Origin: a virus
DNA length: 63,990 nt
Strand: one strand, 5' to 3'
Virus record (IMG/VR): IMGVR_UViG_3300010158_000067
Span: 1-63,990 of that record
Part shown: positions 50,328 to 57,237 of the stretch, piece after piece
How positions within the stretch are numbered: position 1 is the stretch's first letter
How the letters are laid out: each line of letters starts with the position of its first letter
Made by a program: the position numbers and the translations under genes
The notes under the pieces: model-generated
Databases searched by the model: none
What the model was told of the DNA's origin: nothing
The model's input: the letters and a program-made list of their open reading frames with translations, nothing else

Positions 50328-50415
50328 CAATGCCTCATAAAAGCCATTTGTACGCATTGTGAGGCGATTGTAGACCCTTATCTAGCGCTTTAGCCACTCT
50401 ACACCAATTGCATTA
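50328..50415 (-). other. tRNA-like remnant (weak)
   Basis: Six terminal pairs (TAATGC/GCATTG) enclose GTAGAGTGGCTAAAGCGCTAGA, like a D arm and anticodon arm of a Leu or Ser tRNA, in an 88-base span. The T arm has no GTTC core, and ACAATGC/GCATTGT inverted repeats compete for the same bases. Could be a decayed tRNA or chance. Confidence 0.25.
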
Positions 50416-51337
50416 CTAAGTGCCTTGCAACAGAGTAATTCGTTTCCGCCGCTATACGCTAAAACACATAAATCAATAATAAGATTCATTAGAATGAATA
50501 TAAGTTATAATAAAGTTAATAATAAGAGAGAATGGAAGGATAAGATATGGTATAATAAACAATAGAATGTGAAATAAGATTCACGAATTAAACTTCATGT
50601 ATTAGATTTTAATGTTTTAGATGAATTAAAAGTGATTGAAAAACAACAGCCCTCCCTATCTTTCTTTTCGTTCATTTACACTGTAAAATGCCCTGTGGAA
50701 CATTGTTCCACAAGCAAGTCCCGTGCCACAAAATAACCCAAAATATCCCAAAAAATTACTAGACACGGGCCAAATAAGCGTATATACTGGGACAAACTGT
50801 GGCTTGATATAGAACTAAATCGGCGCGAACCAAAAAGTTATTGCATGACGGCCAAATAAAGGCAACAAAAAAAACCCTGTTCGTTAGGGGTAGTTTTAAA
50901 CGCCCGTTTGTTTCGGGCTAATTCATTTTTGACTTTTAATATACTTTTCTTTTGATTCTTTTCTGAGAGCAATCATGCCGCCACTCATAGAGCGAGTCTT
51001 GATCAGAACGTAGTTAAAGAAATATATTGAGAACCAGTTTGACATTTAGTTTTGCGATCCTGAAACGCTTACAAGGCTACTTTAAAACTAGACGCTAACT
51101 GCATCTAATATATTATACACGCAAGAAAAAGAAATTCCAAAAAATTCCAAAAAATTACTAGCCGCGAACCAAATAAGCACTCCGAAAAGGGTGGGGTGGA
51201 TTTCGTCATGCTTCGCGGCCTTTCGTTTGCATTCGCACGATTTCATTTGTTTTCGTTAGATTAGATAAGATCTGGTTATATTTCGAGGAATCAAAAGTTA
51301 ACGTAAATGAAGCAAATAAAGAGTGAGGTGGTGTGTG

Positions 51338-51353
51338 CCAGGGGCACCCCTGG
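51338..51353. repeat. CCAGGGG palindrome 1
   Basis: CCAGGGG-CA-CCCCTGG, perfect seven-base arms. It stands 18 bases before a plus-strand terminator and upstream of the AT-hook gene promoter. Confidence 0.85.
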
Positions 51354-51371
51354 ATCTAGCCGCATAGCAAG

Positions 51372-51402
51372 TCCCATGCCAAGAGGCATGGGATATTTTT
51401 TT
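51372..51402 (+). terminator. Intrinsic terminator upstream of AT-hook gene
   Basis: TCCCATGCC-AAGA-GGCATGGGA then ATATTTTTTT. Nine-bp stem. It would insulate the AT-hook gene from read-through. Confidence 0.75.
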
Positions 51403-51453
51403 GTTAAAAAGACGTTGACCACCGCATTTGTATCTGCTTTAATTATCACCGTT

Positions 51454-51744
51454 ATGGAAAACATCACTACATCCTCCACCATCACTGAAACCGCAACCAT
51501 CAAGCGTGGACGCGGGCGTCCCGCTGGCAGCAACAGCTTTGAAAATGTGCAGATCAAGCATCTGCTCAATTTCCTTTCTGAAGACGCGAGCATTCCCGTG
51601 TCCAAGATCTGGATGCGCGACACACTCGGTTGCATCATCGAAGCTCGCCCATTGCAGGTTATCAAGAACGATGACAGTGCAGATCATCATGAACTCGGAG
51701 AGAATGAAAAGGTTGAATACGCCTTTGAAACTTTCGAGGAATAG
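51454..51744 (+). CDS. AT-hook DNA-binding protein, 96 aa
   Basis: Start at the ATG at 51454, nine bases after a TAATTA-like box with TTGACC 18 bases before it. Residues 15-25 are IKRGRGRPAGSN, a full AT-hook core (GRGRP) that binds the minor groove of AT-rich DNA. The rest is helical with a WMRDTLGCIIEARPL segment. It could be a nucleoid-like or regulatory protein. First gene of the GC-richer part. Confidence 0.75.
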   Translation: MENITTSSTITETATIKRGRGRPAGSNSFENVQIKHLLNFLSEDASIPVSKIWMRDTLGCIIEARPLQVIKNDDSADHHELGENEKVEYAFETFEE

Positions 51745-51747
51745 TAT

Positions 51748-51776
51748 TTGACTCTGGTTTTTAATTGCTGTATATT
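51748..51776 (+). promoter_or_regulatory. Sigma70-type promoter before the RuvB-like gene
   Basis: TTGACT (51748-51753), 17 bases, TATATT (51771-51776), then eight bases to ATG at 51785. Leaderless. Confidence 0.65.
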
Positions 51777-51784
51777 TATTGCTT

Positions 51785-52717
51785 ATGTTTGACAACCTCA
51801 TTGGACAACCCGAAATTAAAAGGCAATTAGAATTCTATTCTAATGCTTACCAGAAAACTTCAGTCGTACCCTTCCTGCTCCTCAACGGTGCTAAGGGTTT
51901 GGGTAAGACTGAGTTTCTGAAACAGTTCAGCAAGTCGCTGACTAATGTGGACGGCAAGCCGCGTCCCATGCTCGAACTCAACAGCTCTACAATCAAGAAC
52001 AATCAAATGTTCTTCGAGCAGATCTTCATGCCGATTGTGCAGGGTAACGAAGTAACTCTTTTCTTTGATGAGTGTCACGCACTCCCCAAGGATCTGGTGA
52101 TGGCTTTCCTGTCTATCACCAACACTGAGCGCACGCCTTTTAAGGAATTTAATTGGCGCGAGTATACTTTCCAGTTTGACTTCACAAAGATTTCTATGAT
52201 CTTTGCGACGACTGAGCTGGACAAGATGTTCCCTCCTCTCAAGGATCGTTTGACTGTGCTTGACTTCAAGCCATACAAAACAAATGAGTTGAGCGAAATC
52301 ATCAAGGGTCGCTTGAAGGATGTTGACTTCGAGGATGGTGTACTCGAAGACATCGCGAGCACCACTCGCGGCAATGCGCGTTCAGCAGTCAAGCGTGCGA
52401 AGGAGATCGAGATCTATTGCGAGACCAACAACTCGGCCACCTTCTTCAAGGAGGAGTGGACTAACCTTCGCCAGATACTTGGCATCAAACCTCTGGGTTT
52501 GTCAAACACTGAAATTCAAGTGCTCGATATTCTCAAGGAGCGCGGTCCATCTACCCTGCAGACTATCGCAGCAGTCACAGGTATGTCACGCACTGCGATC
52601 CAGCGTGACGCTGAGTTGTATCTGCTGCAACGCGGCCTGATGAAGATCAACGGCACTCGCGAAATTACCAAAGCTGGCATGGAAGTACTGTCTGAAGTAA
52701 CAGCGAAAGGTTTTTAA
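51785..52717 (+). CDS. RuvB-like AAA+ ATPase
   Basis: 310 aa. MFDNLIGQPEIKRQLEFY at the N-terminus, Walker A LNGAKGLGKTEFL, Walker B VTLFFDECHALP, sensor-1 SMIFATTELDKM, and a C-terminal winged helix (ERGPSTLQTIAAVTGMSRTAIQRDAELYLLQRGLM). Shape and order are those of RuvB, the Holliday-junction motor, without RuvA or RuvC nearby; the PD-(D/E)XK nuclease at 22.2 kb may serve as the resolvase. Its ATG (51785) is preferred to the TTG six bases earlier. Confidence 0.85.
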   Translation: MFDNLIGQPEIKRQLEFYSNAYQKTSVVPFLLLNGAKGLGKTEFLKQFSKSLTNVDGKPRPMLELNSSTIKNNQMFFEQIFMPIVQGNEVTLFFDECHALPKDLVMAFLSITNTERTPFKEFNWREYTFQFDFTKISMIFATTELDKMFPPLKDRLTVLDFKPYKTNELSEIIKGRLKDVDFEDGVLEDIASTTRGNARSAVKRAKEIEIYCETNNSATFFKEEWTNLRQILGIKPLGLSNTEIQVLDILKERGPSTLQTIAAVTGMSRTAIQRDAELYLLQRGLMKINGTREITKAGMEVLSEVTAKGF

Positions 52718-52768
52718 GAATGTGGGTTGGTGGTAAAGCCTCACTAATGTGAGGTCTGTGAAAACAGG

Positions 52769-52803
52769 AACCCTTGGCTCCGTGAGCCAAGGGTTTTTTA
52801 TTA
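52769..52803 (+). terminator. Intrinsic terminator after the RuvB-like gene
   Basis: AACCCTTGGCTC-CGT-GAGCCAAGGGTT followed by TTTT. Twelve-bp stem; also symmetric enough to work from the other side. Confidence 0.8.
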
Positions 52804-52852
52804 TTTAAAAATAAACAAAAAGTTAACCAAATAAGGCTAAATAAAGAATATG

Positions 52853-52868
52853 CCAGGGGTGCCCCTGG
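52853..52868. repeat. CCAGGGG palindrome 2
   Basis: CCAGGGG-TG-CCCCTGG, perfect. It lies between the RuvB-like terminator and the TCCCCCAACCC hairpin at 52882-52907, in the convergent gap. Confidence 0.85.
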
Positions 52869-52881
52869 CCCAAGCACGAAA

Positions 52882-52907
52882 TCCCCCAACCCTTTCGGGT
52901 TGGGGGA
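52882..52907 (-). terminator. Hairpin of the CCCAACCC-type after the SprT-like gene
   Basis: TCCCCCAACCC-TTTC-GGGTTGGGGGA, an 11-bp stem. Variants of this stem (CCCCACAACCC/GGGTTGTGGGG) recur between the palindromes and genes further right. No T run, so its terminating strength is uncertain. Confidence 0.6.
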
Positions 52908-52923
52908 CTTATTGGGCGGGGAA

Positions 52924-52986
52924 TTATTTTAATTTGTTTCTAACTAGACACGCGGAGAATACAAGGATCGCAATGATTAGATTCAT
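52924..52986 (-). CDS. Tiny hydrophobic peptide, 20 aa
   Basis: MNLIIAILVFSACLVRNKLK, a single hydrophobic segment with a basic tail. Its ATG overlaps the stop of the SprT-like gene (ATGA). One of six such mini-peptides in the right-hand region. Confidence 0.4.
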   Translation of the reverse strand: MNLIIAILVFSACLVRNKLK

Positions 52987-53534
52987 TTGATTCGAGACCA
53001 TACACCAGTTTCGAGGTTGACAACTTCGAGGTCTTCATGTACGGGGCGTAGAAGCTGACCGTGATGCCACTTGAAGGCTTGCTCTCTTGAAGTTGATGTT
53101 GGCACACCATTAAAATACTTAAAAATTCTGCCTGTGGTGGAGTTCCTGATGATGTGGGTCGCACCTCTTGGGATCATGGCAAACAAGTTGCCATCGTAGC
53201 ATCTTTCGGGTGGTCTGCCCAGCTTCATCATCCACCCTCTCCAGCAGGGAGAATGAGAAAGAACTTTCTTCTCTTCGTACTCCAGAGCGTGCGCCCATTC
53301 GTGGATGATGGTATCAGAGATCTTGTCAATGAAATTCGGAATCCGAATGTTCAGCGCAACGATTCGATTAGAAAGCTCTATGTATTTAGAACCTTTCTTA
53401 ATCACGCACCTACCCATAGCATTTGTCAAGCGGTGATTCCAACGGAATGTCCAGCCTTTTAGCTGCGGATACTTCGCTATGATTTCGTGACTGAGTGAAG
53501 CGTACCTTTCAATAACTTGAGCAATGGTGGTCAT
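52983..53534 (-). CDS. SprT-like metallopeptidase
   Basis: 183 aa. SDTIIHEWAHALEYEE carries HExxH-type HEWAH, and HSPCWRGWMMKLG supplies the SprT HxxxW pattern downstream. Mammalian SprT/Spartan-like proteases clear DNA-protein crosslinks; phage versions are poorly characterised. The start at 53534 follows two short genes on the same strand. Confidence 0.75.
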   Translation of the reverse strand: MTTIAQVIERYASLSHEIIAKYPQLKGWTFRWNHRLTNAMGRCVIKKGSKYIELSNRIVALNIRIPNFIDKISDTIIHEWAHALEYEEKKVLSHSPCWRGWMMKLGRPPERCYDGNLFAMIPRGATHIIRNSTTGRIFKYFNGVPTSTSREQAFKWHHGQLLRPVHEDLEVVNLETGVWSRIK

Positions 53535-53539
53535 ATGTT

Positions 53540-53728
53540 TTAGTCTTCGTCTCTAAACATAACCTCATCTTCGATCCAGTCAATCATATTCAGCAGACCA
53601 TCCATACATTCGCGGCCTTCATCTGTCCATTCAATGCACTTGTCATCCAGAAGGTGATACAAGAATTGTTTTTGTTTGGATAGAAGTTCGGGGCAAACAG
53701 TGATTGCGACATCATGTATTATTTTCAT
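53540..53728 (-). CDS. Hypothetical acidic protein, 62 aa
   Basis: The family is not recognised. Acidic, helical, with KCIEWTDEGRECMDGLLNMIDWIEDE. Lies five bases upstream of the SprT-like gene and probably shares its message. Confidence 0.6.
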   Translation of the reverse strand: MKIIHDVAITVCPELLSKQKQFLYHLLDDKCIEWTDEGRECMDGLLNMIDWIEDEVMFRDED

Positions 53729-53729
53729 A

Positions 53730-53930
53730 TTAGCAAACTATATTGTGCGCATCATTGTAGCAAGCCGTACCCTCTTCGTCAATCTCAAAAGACTCATCTA
53801 GGTAATGTTCGTTACCCTCATTATTCACGGACGCTTCCAATGCAAGTTCCTTTGCTGCTTCCAACGATTCGGCTTGAACATTGATGGTTCCGTATGTGGT
53901 GTATTGATAAGCAATTTTATATGTTTTCAT
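53730..53930 (-). CDS. KTYKIAY-type phage protein, 66 aa
   Basis: MKTYKIAYQYTTYGTINVQAESLEAAKELALEA matches the common small phage family with K.Y.V.Y.....V.VEA and EA..A. An in-frame start at 53936 adds two residues. Acidic C-terminus. Confidence 0.65.
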   Translation of the reverse strand: MKTYKIAYQYTTYGTINVQAESLEAAKELALEASVNNEGNEHYLDESFEIDEEGTACYNDAHNIVC

Positions 53931-53946
53931 AATCAATTAAAAGAAG

Positions 53947-54018
53947 TGGTTCTAGCTGGATTCGAACCAGCAATAATTCTTTAGAAGAGAACTGTGATAT
54001 CCCTTTCACCATAGAACC
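53947..54018 (-). tRNA. tRNA-Arg (TCT)
   Basis: Acceptor GGTTCTA/TAGAACC, D stem GTGA/TCAC, anticodon loop CTTCTAA, T arm GCTGG-TTCGAAT-CCAGC. CCA not encoded. It would supply AGA codons, common in the AT-rich genes. Confidence 0.9.
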
Positions 54019-54108
54019 ATTGTTCGCTTATGACAATATCAGATCCTATAGGACAGTCAACCAGAAACTTGAAAAGTTTCTGGAGTGGTGCGTAATAATA
54101 GAGCTTGA

Positions 54109-54124
54109 CCAGGGGCACCCCTGG
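54109..54124. repeat. CCAGGGG palindrome 3
   Basis: CCAGGGG-CA-CCCCTGG, perfect, preceded on the plus strand by GCTTGA. Between tRNA-Arg and the terminator for the lysine tRNA side. Confidence 0.85.
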
Positions 54125-54134
54125 TTGTAGGCAA

Positions 54135-54166
54135 CAAAAAACCTCTGTCCCACAGGGACAGAGGTT
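54135..54166 (-). terminator. Intrinsic terminator on the minus strand
   Basis: CCTCTGTCCC-TGT-GGGACAGAGG followed by TTTTTTG on the minus strand. Ends the transcript coming from tRNA-Lys. The stretch 54167-54256 between it and tRNA-Lys has a GCTC/GAGC hairpin but no identified gene. Confidence 0.75.
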
Positions 54167-54256
54167 CCTCTACTCGGCTCACATTCCTTTCGAGCTACCA
54201 GACATAGGCAGTTTGCCAGCACCTCTCGCTTTTTATCTGAGCGAGATTAAAAAAAA

Positions 54257-54331
54257 TGGTGGATAGGGAGGGACTCGAACCTTCAACCAACGCCTTAAAA
54301 GGGCGCTGCTCTACCATTGAGCTACCTATCC
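54257..54331 (-). tRNA. tRNA-Lys (TTT)
   Basis: Acceptor GGATAGG/CCTATCC with CCA encoded, D arm GCTC/GAGC, anticodon loop CTTTTAA, T loop TTCGAGT. Serves AAA codons, frequent in the phage. Confidence 0.92.
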
Positions 54332-54397
54332 TTTTGCCAGAGCCTCACCCCGCACAAGCGGGGGAGGATGGATGACAACAAACCACCAACACCGAAA

Positions 54398-54688
54398 TCA
54401 TCTTGCGGACTCGAAGCAGTGCCCAGAGTGGGCATCTAGGTAGCGCCGCAAAGAACCAATGTTTGTCCATTGCACCTGCCTCTGCGCTCTTGCTTTGAGC
54501 CAAGCCTCATCCCCAAGTGGGTAGTAATCGCGAGAATGAAAATCTATTTCTTGAAACGCATCTTCAAACTTCTGAAGCGCTTTCAACGCTTCAAAGTATT
54601 GATGACCCAACTTAGAACCATCATTCCCATTCATGTGAATGAGGGGAAGTATCATTTCAAGATTTTGTTCTGCAATGTATGTTTTCAT
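54398..54688 (-). CDS. Conserved phage protein, 96 aa (LPLIHMNG type)
   Basis: ILPLIHMNGNDGSKLGHQYFEALKALQKFEDAFQEI resembles small phage proteins with LPLIHLNGTS, continued by RDYYPLGDEAWLKARAQRQ. Function unknown. Five tandem copies of AAAAACAT abut its start codon; the promoter would be on the far side of that tract. Confidence 0.65.
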   Translation of the reverse strand: MKTYIAEQNLEMILPLIHMNGNDGSKLGHQYFEALKALQKFEDAFQEIDFHSRDYYPLGDEAWLKARAQRQVQWTNIGSLRRYLDAHSGHCFESAR

Positions 54689-54726
54689 GTTTTTATGTTT
54701 TTATGTTTTTATGTTTTTATGTTTTT
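54688..54726 (-). repeat. Tandem octamer repeat (AAAAACAT)5 before a start codon
   Basis: On the minus strand AAAAACAT is repeated five times and runs into ATGAAAACAT. Such tracts are prone to slippage and can alter promoter spacing or start codon choice; copy-number change is the prediction. Confidence 0.7.
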
Positions 54727-54791
54727 AACTAATTGAAATTGGTAGCTAGGGCGGGACTCGAACCCGCACGCTCTAAAGAGCATCAGATTTT

Positions 54792-55524
54792 CTTACTACT
54801 ATAGCTTTCGCTATCCTTGCGTTGTAGTCTGGACTATATCATCACCTTTGTCAAGAGGTGTCTCGTCTTTAGTCTCTGAACCTTCTCCATTTAAGGAGCT
54901 TGGCTGCTGATTGACCAATTCACTCAATTTTTTAACTTTCGCATTCGTCATTTCTAACCATGCTGTAGTTTGAGAGACTCTAAGGTTATCCCAGCAGTTT
55001 ACGAGATTCTCATTCTGGGATTTCTCCCAGATGACTCGCTGACCTCGCAAAAATTTATGTAATTTTCCATGAGCTTGCCTAGTTATCAACATTAAGTTAT
55101 CTAAATCATTATTAAGTGGATTTTCATCTATATGATGAATAACTTCATTATAAGATAATTTTCTACCTAATAGCTTTTCAGCTAAAACTCTATGTTTATT
55201 TCTAGATGTTTTCGAATCAAAAGAATATTTATTTTTTTCAAAACCTGTTTTGAAACTTTCTTTGTAGCATGAAGGGCAAAGAATTTGTTGCTTTCTCCAC
55301 GCCTTAAAAGAAGATTTGCAGGCTTCGCATTCCGCTGGAAGAAATCGTCTACCTAATTTTTCATAACGATCTTTAGATTTTTTCTTAGCTAAAGAAAGAT
55401 GACAAGTTTTGCAAACTCTTCTTCCTATTTCTCTTGGGCCGCTACATGAAATACATATTAGTTTATCCATGTCTTATATTACACTGAAAGACACAGATAT
55501 TCTATTTTATTTTTGCGAAAAGGC
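54792..55524 (-). other. Group I intron in tRNA-Leu(TAA), 733 nt
   Basis: On the minus strand the conserved core is in order: AATCAGCAGCCAAGCTCC (54895-54912, P/Q), GGTTCAGAGACTAAA (54868-54882, R), a CACCT/AGGTG hairpin (P8) and GATGATATAGTCC (54830-54842, S). R GACTA pairs with S TAGTC (P7). The intron ends in G before the exon AAAA. The IGS/P1 pairing with the 5' exon is not clear by eye. It encodes an HNH protein, unlike most intron members at this site. Confidence 0.88.
54811..55470 (-). CDS. HNH homing endonuclease inside the intron
   Basis: 219 aa. Four CxxC-type pairs in the first 80 residues (CISC, CKTC, CEAC, CPSC) precede the HNH core LSYNEVIHHIDENPLNNDLDNLMLITRQAH. The last ~33 residues, beginning NQQPSSLNGEG, are encoded by the catalytic core (Q, R, P8, S), so protein and ribozyme share bases. 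It would spread the intron to intronless tRNA-Leu genes. Confidence 0.88.
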   Translation of the reverse strand: MDKLICISCSGPREIGRRVCKTCHLSLAKKKSKDRYEKLGRRFLPAECEACKSSFKAWRKQQILCPSCYKESFKTGFEKNKYSFDSKTSRNKHRVLAEKLLGRKLSYNEVIHHIDENPLNNDLDNLMLITRQAHGKLHKFLRGQRVIWEKSQNENLVNCWDNLRVSQTTAWLEMTNAKVKKLSELVNQQPSSLNGEGSETKDETPLDKGDDIVQTTTQG

Positions 55525-55621
55525 AAGTCTGATGTGTCTGCCATTTCACCACCTAGCCATTGTTGTTAAAGAACTCTGAGTGATACTAACAGACATTCAC
55601 TCTATGTCAACCGAAAAAGTG

Positions 55622-55697
55622 GTGCGCCAAGTTGGGATTGAACCAACGACCAAGGAATTATGAGTTCCCTGCTCTGACCACTGAGCTATTGGCGCGG
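55622..55697 (-). tRNA. tRNA-Met (CAT)
   Basis: Acceptor GCGCCAA/TTGGCGC with CCA encoded; D arm GCTC/GAGC, anticodon stem GGGAA/TTCCT, anticodon loop CTCATAA, T arm GTTGG/CCAAC. The stop of the upstream 101-aa gene overlaps its first 12 bases. A more regular CAT tRNA than that at 25141. Confidence 0.92.
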
Positions 55698-55991
55698 GAA
55701 AGTTAGAATGTTATCTGGATTCTCCTCATCTACAGAATACCCTAACTCAGTTAGGGCTTTGAGGCAAGCATTTTCATACCATCCTTCGAAGAAATTAAAT
55801 ACCAAAGAATTATCGCTCGAATCAATCAACGAAAACTCTCTGATTTCATCTCCGTCCGTAAGAATAGGAGTTCCATCAGAATAAGTCAAATAGAATCCCA
55901 AATGATTGAGAGCTTGCTCGAAAGCTTCACGCGGATTCAGATCCACCAGTTCGGTGGTGTTTTCCGTTTCGTTTGTGATCGTGTAGGTCAT
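55686..55991 (-). CDS. Hypothetical protein, 101 aa
   Basis: The family is not recognised. Acidic: MTYTITNETENTTELVDLNP and DGDEIREFSLIDSSDNSLVFNFFEGW. The gene starts at 55991; the last codons overlap the tRNA-Met. Confidence 0.55.
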   Translation of the reverse strand: MTYTITNETENTTELVDLNPREAFEQALNHLGFYLTYSDGTPILTDGDEIREFSLIDSSDNSLVFNFFEGWYENACLKALTELGYSVDEENPDNILTFPRQ

Positions 55992-56094
55992 GGGTTCAAT
56001 CTAACACAGAATAAGGAGGACACAACACAAATCTTCACATTTTGTGAAGATTTATAAAGATTAATTAAATAGCTCGTAATAAGGGACTTAGCGG

Positions 56095-56110
56095 CCAGGG
56101 GTGCCCCTGG
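56095..56110. repeat. CCAGGGG palindrome 4
   Basis: CCAGGGG-TG-CCCCTGG, perfect, in the gap between the 101-aa gene and the DUF932 gene, next to the terminator at 56113. Confidence 0.85.
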
Positions 56111-56112
56111 GG

Positions 56113-56150
56113 CAAAAAAAATGCAGGCCGCGCATGGCGCAGCCTGCATT
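56113..56150 (-). terminator. Intrinsic terminator after the DUF932 gene
   Basis: AATGCAGGC.../GCCTGCATT on the minus strand, followed by TTTTTTT. It lies 44 bases after the gene's stop and precedes palindrome 4. Confidence 0.8.
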
Positions 56151-56193
56151 GGGGGGAGAAGCGGCGGGCCGTAACCCGCCGCCCCCATGGGAC

Positions 56194-56961
56194 TTACTCA
56201 GCTCCCACAAGTTCCGAAACGTCAACGGCTTCCACCTCAATGACAGAGGCATGGCCCGCCCGCGTATCAAAGAGACTTTGCATAACCATCGTCCGCGCAG
56301 GGAGTTTCGTCAGGTCTGAACCTTTGAGGTTCTCGGTGACGGAGTTGTACAGGTTCCACAAGGTGGGGCTGTTGAACTCTGGGTGACGCGGAGCTTTGAA
56401 CTCCTGAGTGACGGCGAACACATCGCGAGCAGGAAGTGCCTTGCTCTCAGCAAGTTGCACAGCGAGGGCGCACGCATCATTGAATCCGATCTCGGTCTGT
56501 TGGTAGCGGCTGATCCGCGTTTCCATGTCCGTCCAGTGCGAGAGCAAACGCCCGATAGCTTCAGACAACACACGAGGAATGTCGCGGAGAATGTTTGTCG
56601 TGTGACGGCGAGCGAGCTTGATGTCTGACGAGAAACAGAGATTCTCGCAAACGATCATGCGGTTCCCTACACAAATGGAAGCGGCGAACGTGCGATCATG
56701 CGAGTTGCGCAATCCCAGAACCAGCTTGCGCTCATCCGAATTGATATCGGGGCCAGTGATCTGGAACCCGCCGAAGTAGCGCTGACCGAAACGGCCCAGA
56801 GCGTGCTTCTCTTCGCTGACGGCGTAGCCCGCACGATCCAACGCTTCGAGCGTCTGATCGACCAGAAAGGAATGTGCGATTGGGGTGAAAGACTCAGTCG
56901 CATCAGGCGTGCGGACGGTTGCGAGTTCTTCACGAGTGACGAGGTTTTTTGCAATGATCAT
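56194..56961 (-). CDS. DUF932 family protein
   Basis: 255 aa. Start at the ATG at 56961 (MIIAKNLVTREELATVRTPDATESFTPI), preferred to the longer in-frame ORF. VDQTLEALDRAGYAVSEEKHALG and the GGFQITGPDINSDERKLVLGLRNSHDRTFAASICVG segment give the DUF932 shape, found on phages and plasmids and of unknown role. Coding is notably GC-rich. A TTGAAA-N16-TATTGT promoter would lead a leader of about 50 bases. Confidence 0.75.
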   Translation of the reverse strand: MIIAKNLVTREELATVRTPDATESFTPIAHSFLVDQTLEALDRAGYAVSEEKHALGRFGQRYFGGFQITGPDINSDERKLVLGLRNSHDRTFAASICVGNRMIVCENLCFSSDIKLARRHTTNILRDIPRVLSEAIGRLLSHWTDMETRISRYQQTEIGFNDACALAVQLAESKALPARDVFAVTQEFKAPRHPEFNSPTLWNLYNSVTENLKGSDLTKLPARTMVMQSLFDTRAGHASVIEVEAVDVSELVGAE

Positions 56962-57123
56962 TTGATTTGGATGGTTGATGGTTTGAACTAACGAGAACAA
57001 CAATACCACATGCAAAGCGGGTTTCAACACTTTCTTTTGATTTCGTTCATCTTTTTCAATACAAGAACCATGCCAAGCGAAAAATTATTTTTCGCTTGCG
57101 TAATAACGCTTGACAGCCACAGG

Positions 57124-57139
57124 CCAGGGGTGCCCCTGG
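57124..57139. repeat. CCAGGGG palindrome 5
   Basis: CCAGGGG-TG-CCCCTGG, perfect, preceded by CGCTTGACAGCC on the plus strand, a TTGACA sequence that recurs at this side of several copies. Confidence 0.85.
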
Positions 57140-57150
57140 GGTTAAACGGG

Positions 57151-57174
57151 AAAACCCCGCTTTCGCGGGGTTTT
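57151..57174 (-). terminator. Intrinsic terminator after the 19-aa peptide and Gp88-like gene
   Basis: AAAACCCCGC-GAAA-GCGGGGTTTT on the minus strand; ten-bp stem with a T run. Confidence 0.85.
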
Positions 57175-57177
57175 GTC

Positions 57178-57237
57178 CTATCTATCTCTGGAGTAGAGCA
57201 TTGCGCACACCACTAACACGCTGATTAGCAGCATCAT
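57178..57237 (-). CDS. Tiny hydrophobic peptide, 19 aa
   Basis: MMLLISVLVVCAMLYSRDR; membrane-spanning with basic end. Its start overlaps the Gp88-like stop (ATGATG), so it would be made by reinitiation. Confidence 0.4.
   Translation of the reverse strand: MMLLISVLVVCAMLYSRDR

Larger units (their letters stand above)
50416..51453. other. Long intergenic region at the composition switch
   Basis: No convincing gene is seen in about 1 kb. It contains two 32-base copies (50748-50779 and 51147-51178, 28 of 32 identical) that end CCAAATAAGC, a GGCCAAATAAAGGC at about 50853, a GCAAGTCCCRTGCCA pair (50715 and 51366), the first CCAGGGG palindrome at 51338 and a terminator at 51372. Repeats of this kind are what an origin or a regulatory hub would show, but none of it is proven. 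Confidence 0.4.
54740..55558 (-). tRNA. tRNA-Leu (TAA), split by a group I intron
   Basis: 5' exon 55525-55558 (34 nt) gives GGCTAGG and the D arm and ends ATCAGACTT; 3' exon 54740-54791 begins AAAATCTGAT and ends CTAGCTACCA. Joined, the anticodon stem TCAGA/TCTGA encloses CTTAAAA, anticodon TAA. The acceptor pairs GGCTAGG/CCTAGCT, and CCA is encoded. The break after position 34 is the classic site of group I introns in tRNA-Leu(UAA). Confidence 0.9.

Noticed and set aside
50328-50415. Functional tRNA-Leu/Ser on the minus strand
   Set aside because: No T-loop consensus and a competing inverted repeat; kept only as a weak remnant.
52075-52392. Minus-strand ORF inside the RuvB-like gene
   Set aside because: It is antisense to conserved AAA+ motifs and lacks any start signal.
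54811-54905. Separate small gene at the 3' end of the intron
   Set aside because: These codons are the ribozyme core; the frame continues the HNH ORF without its own start.
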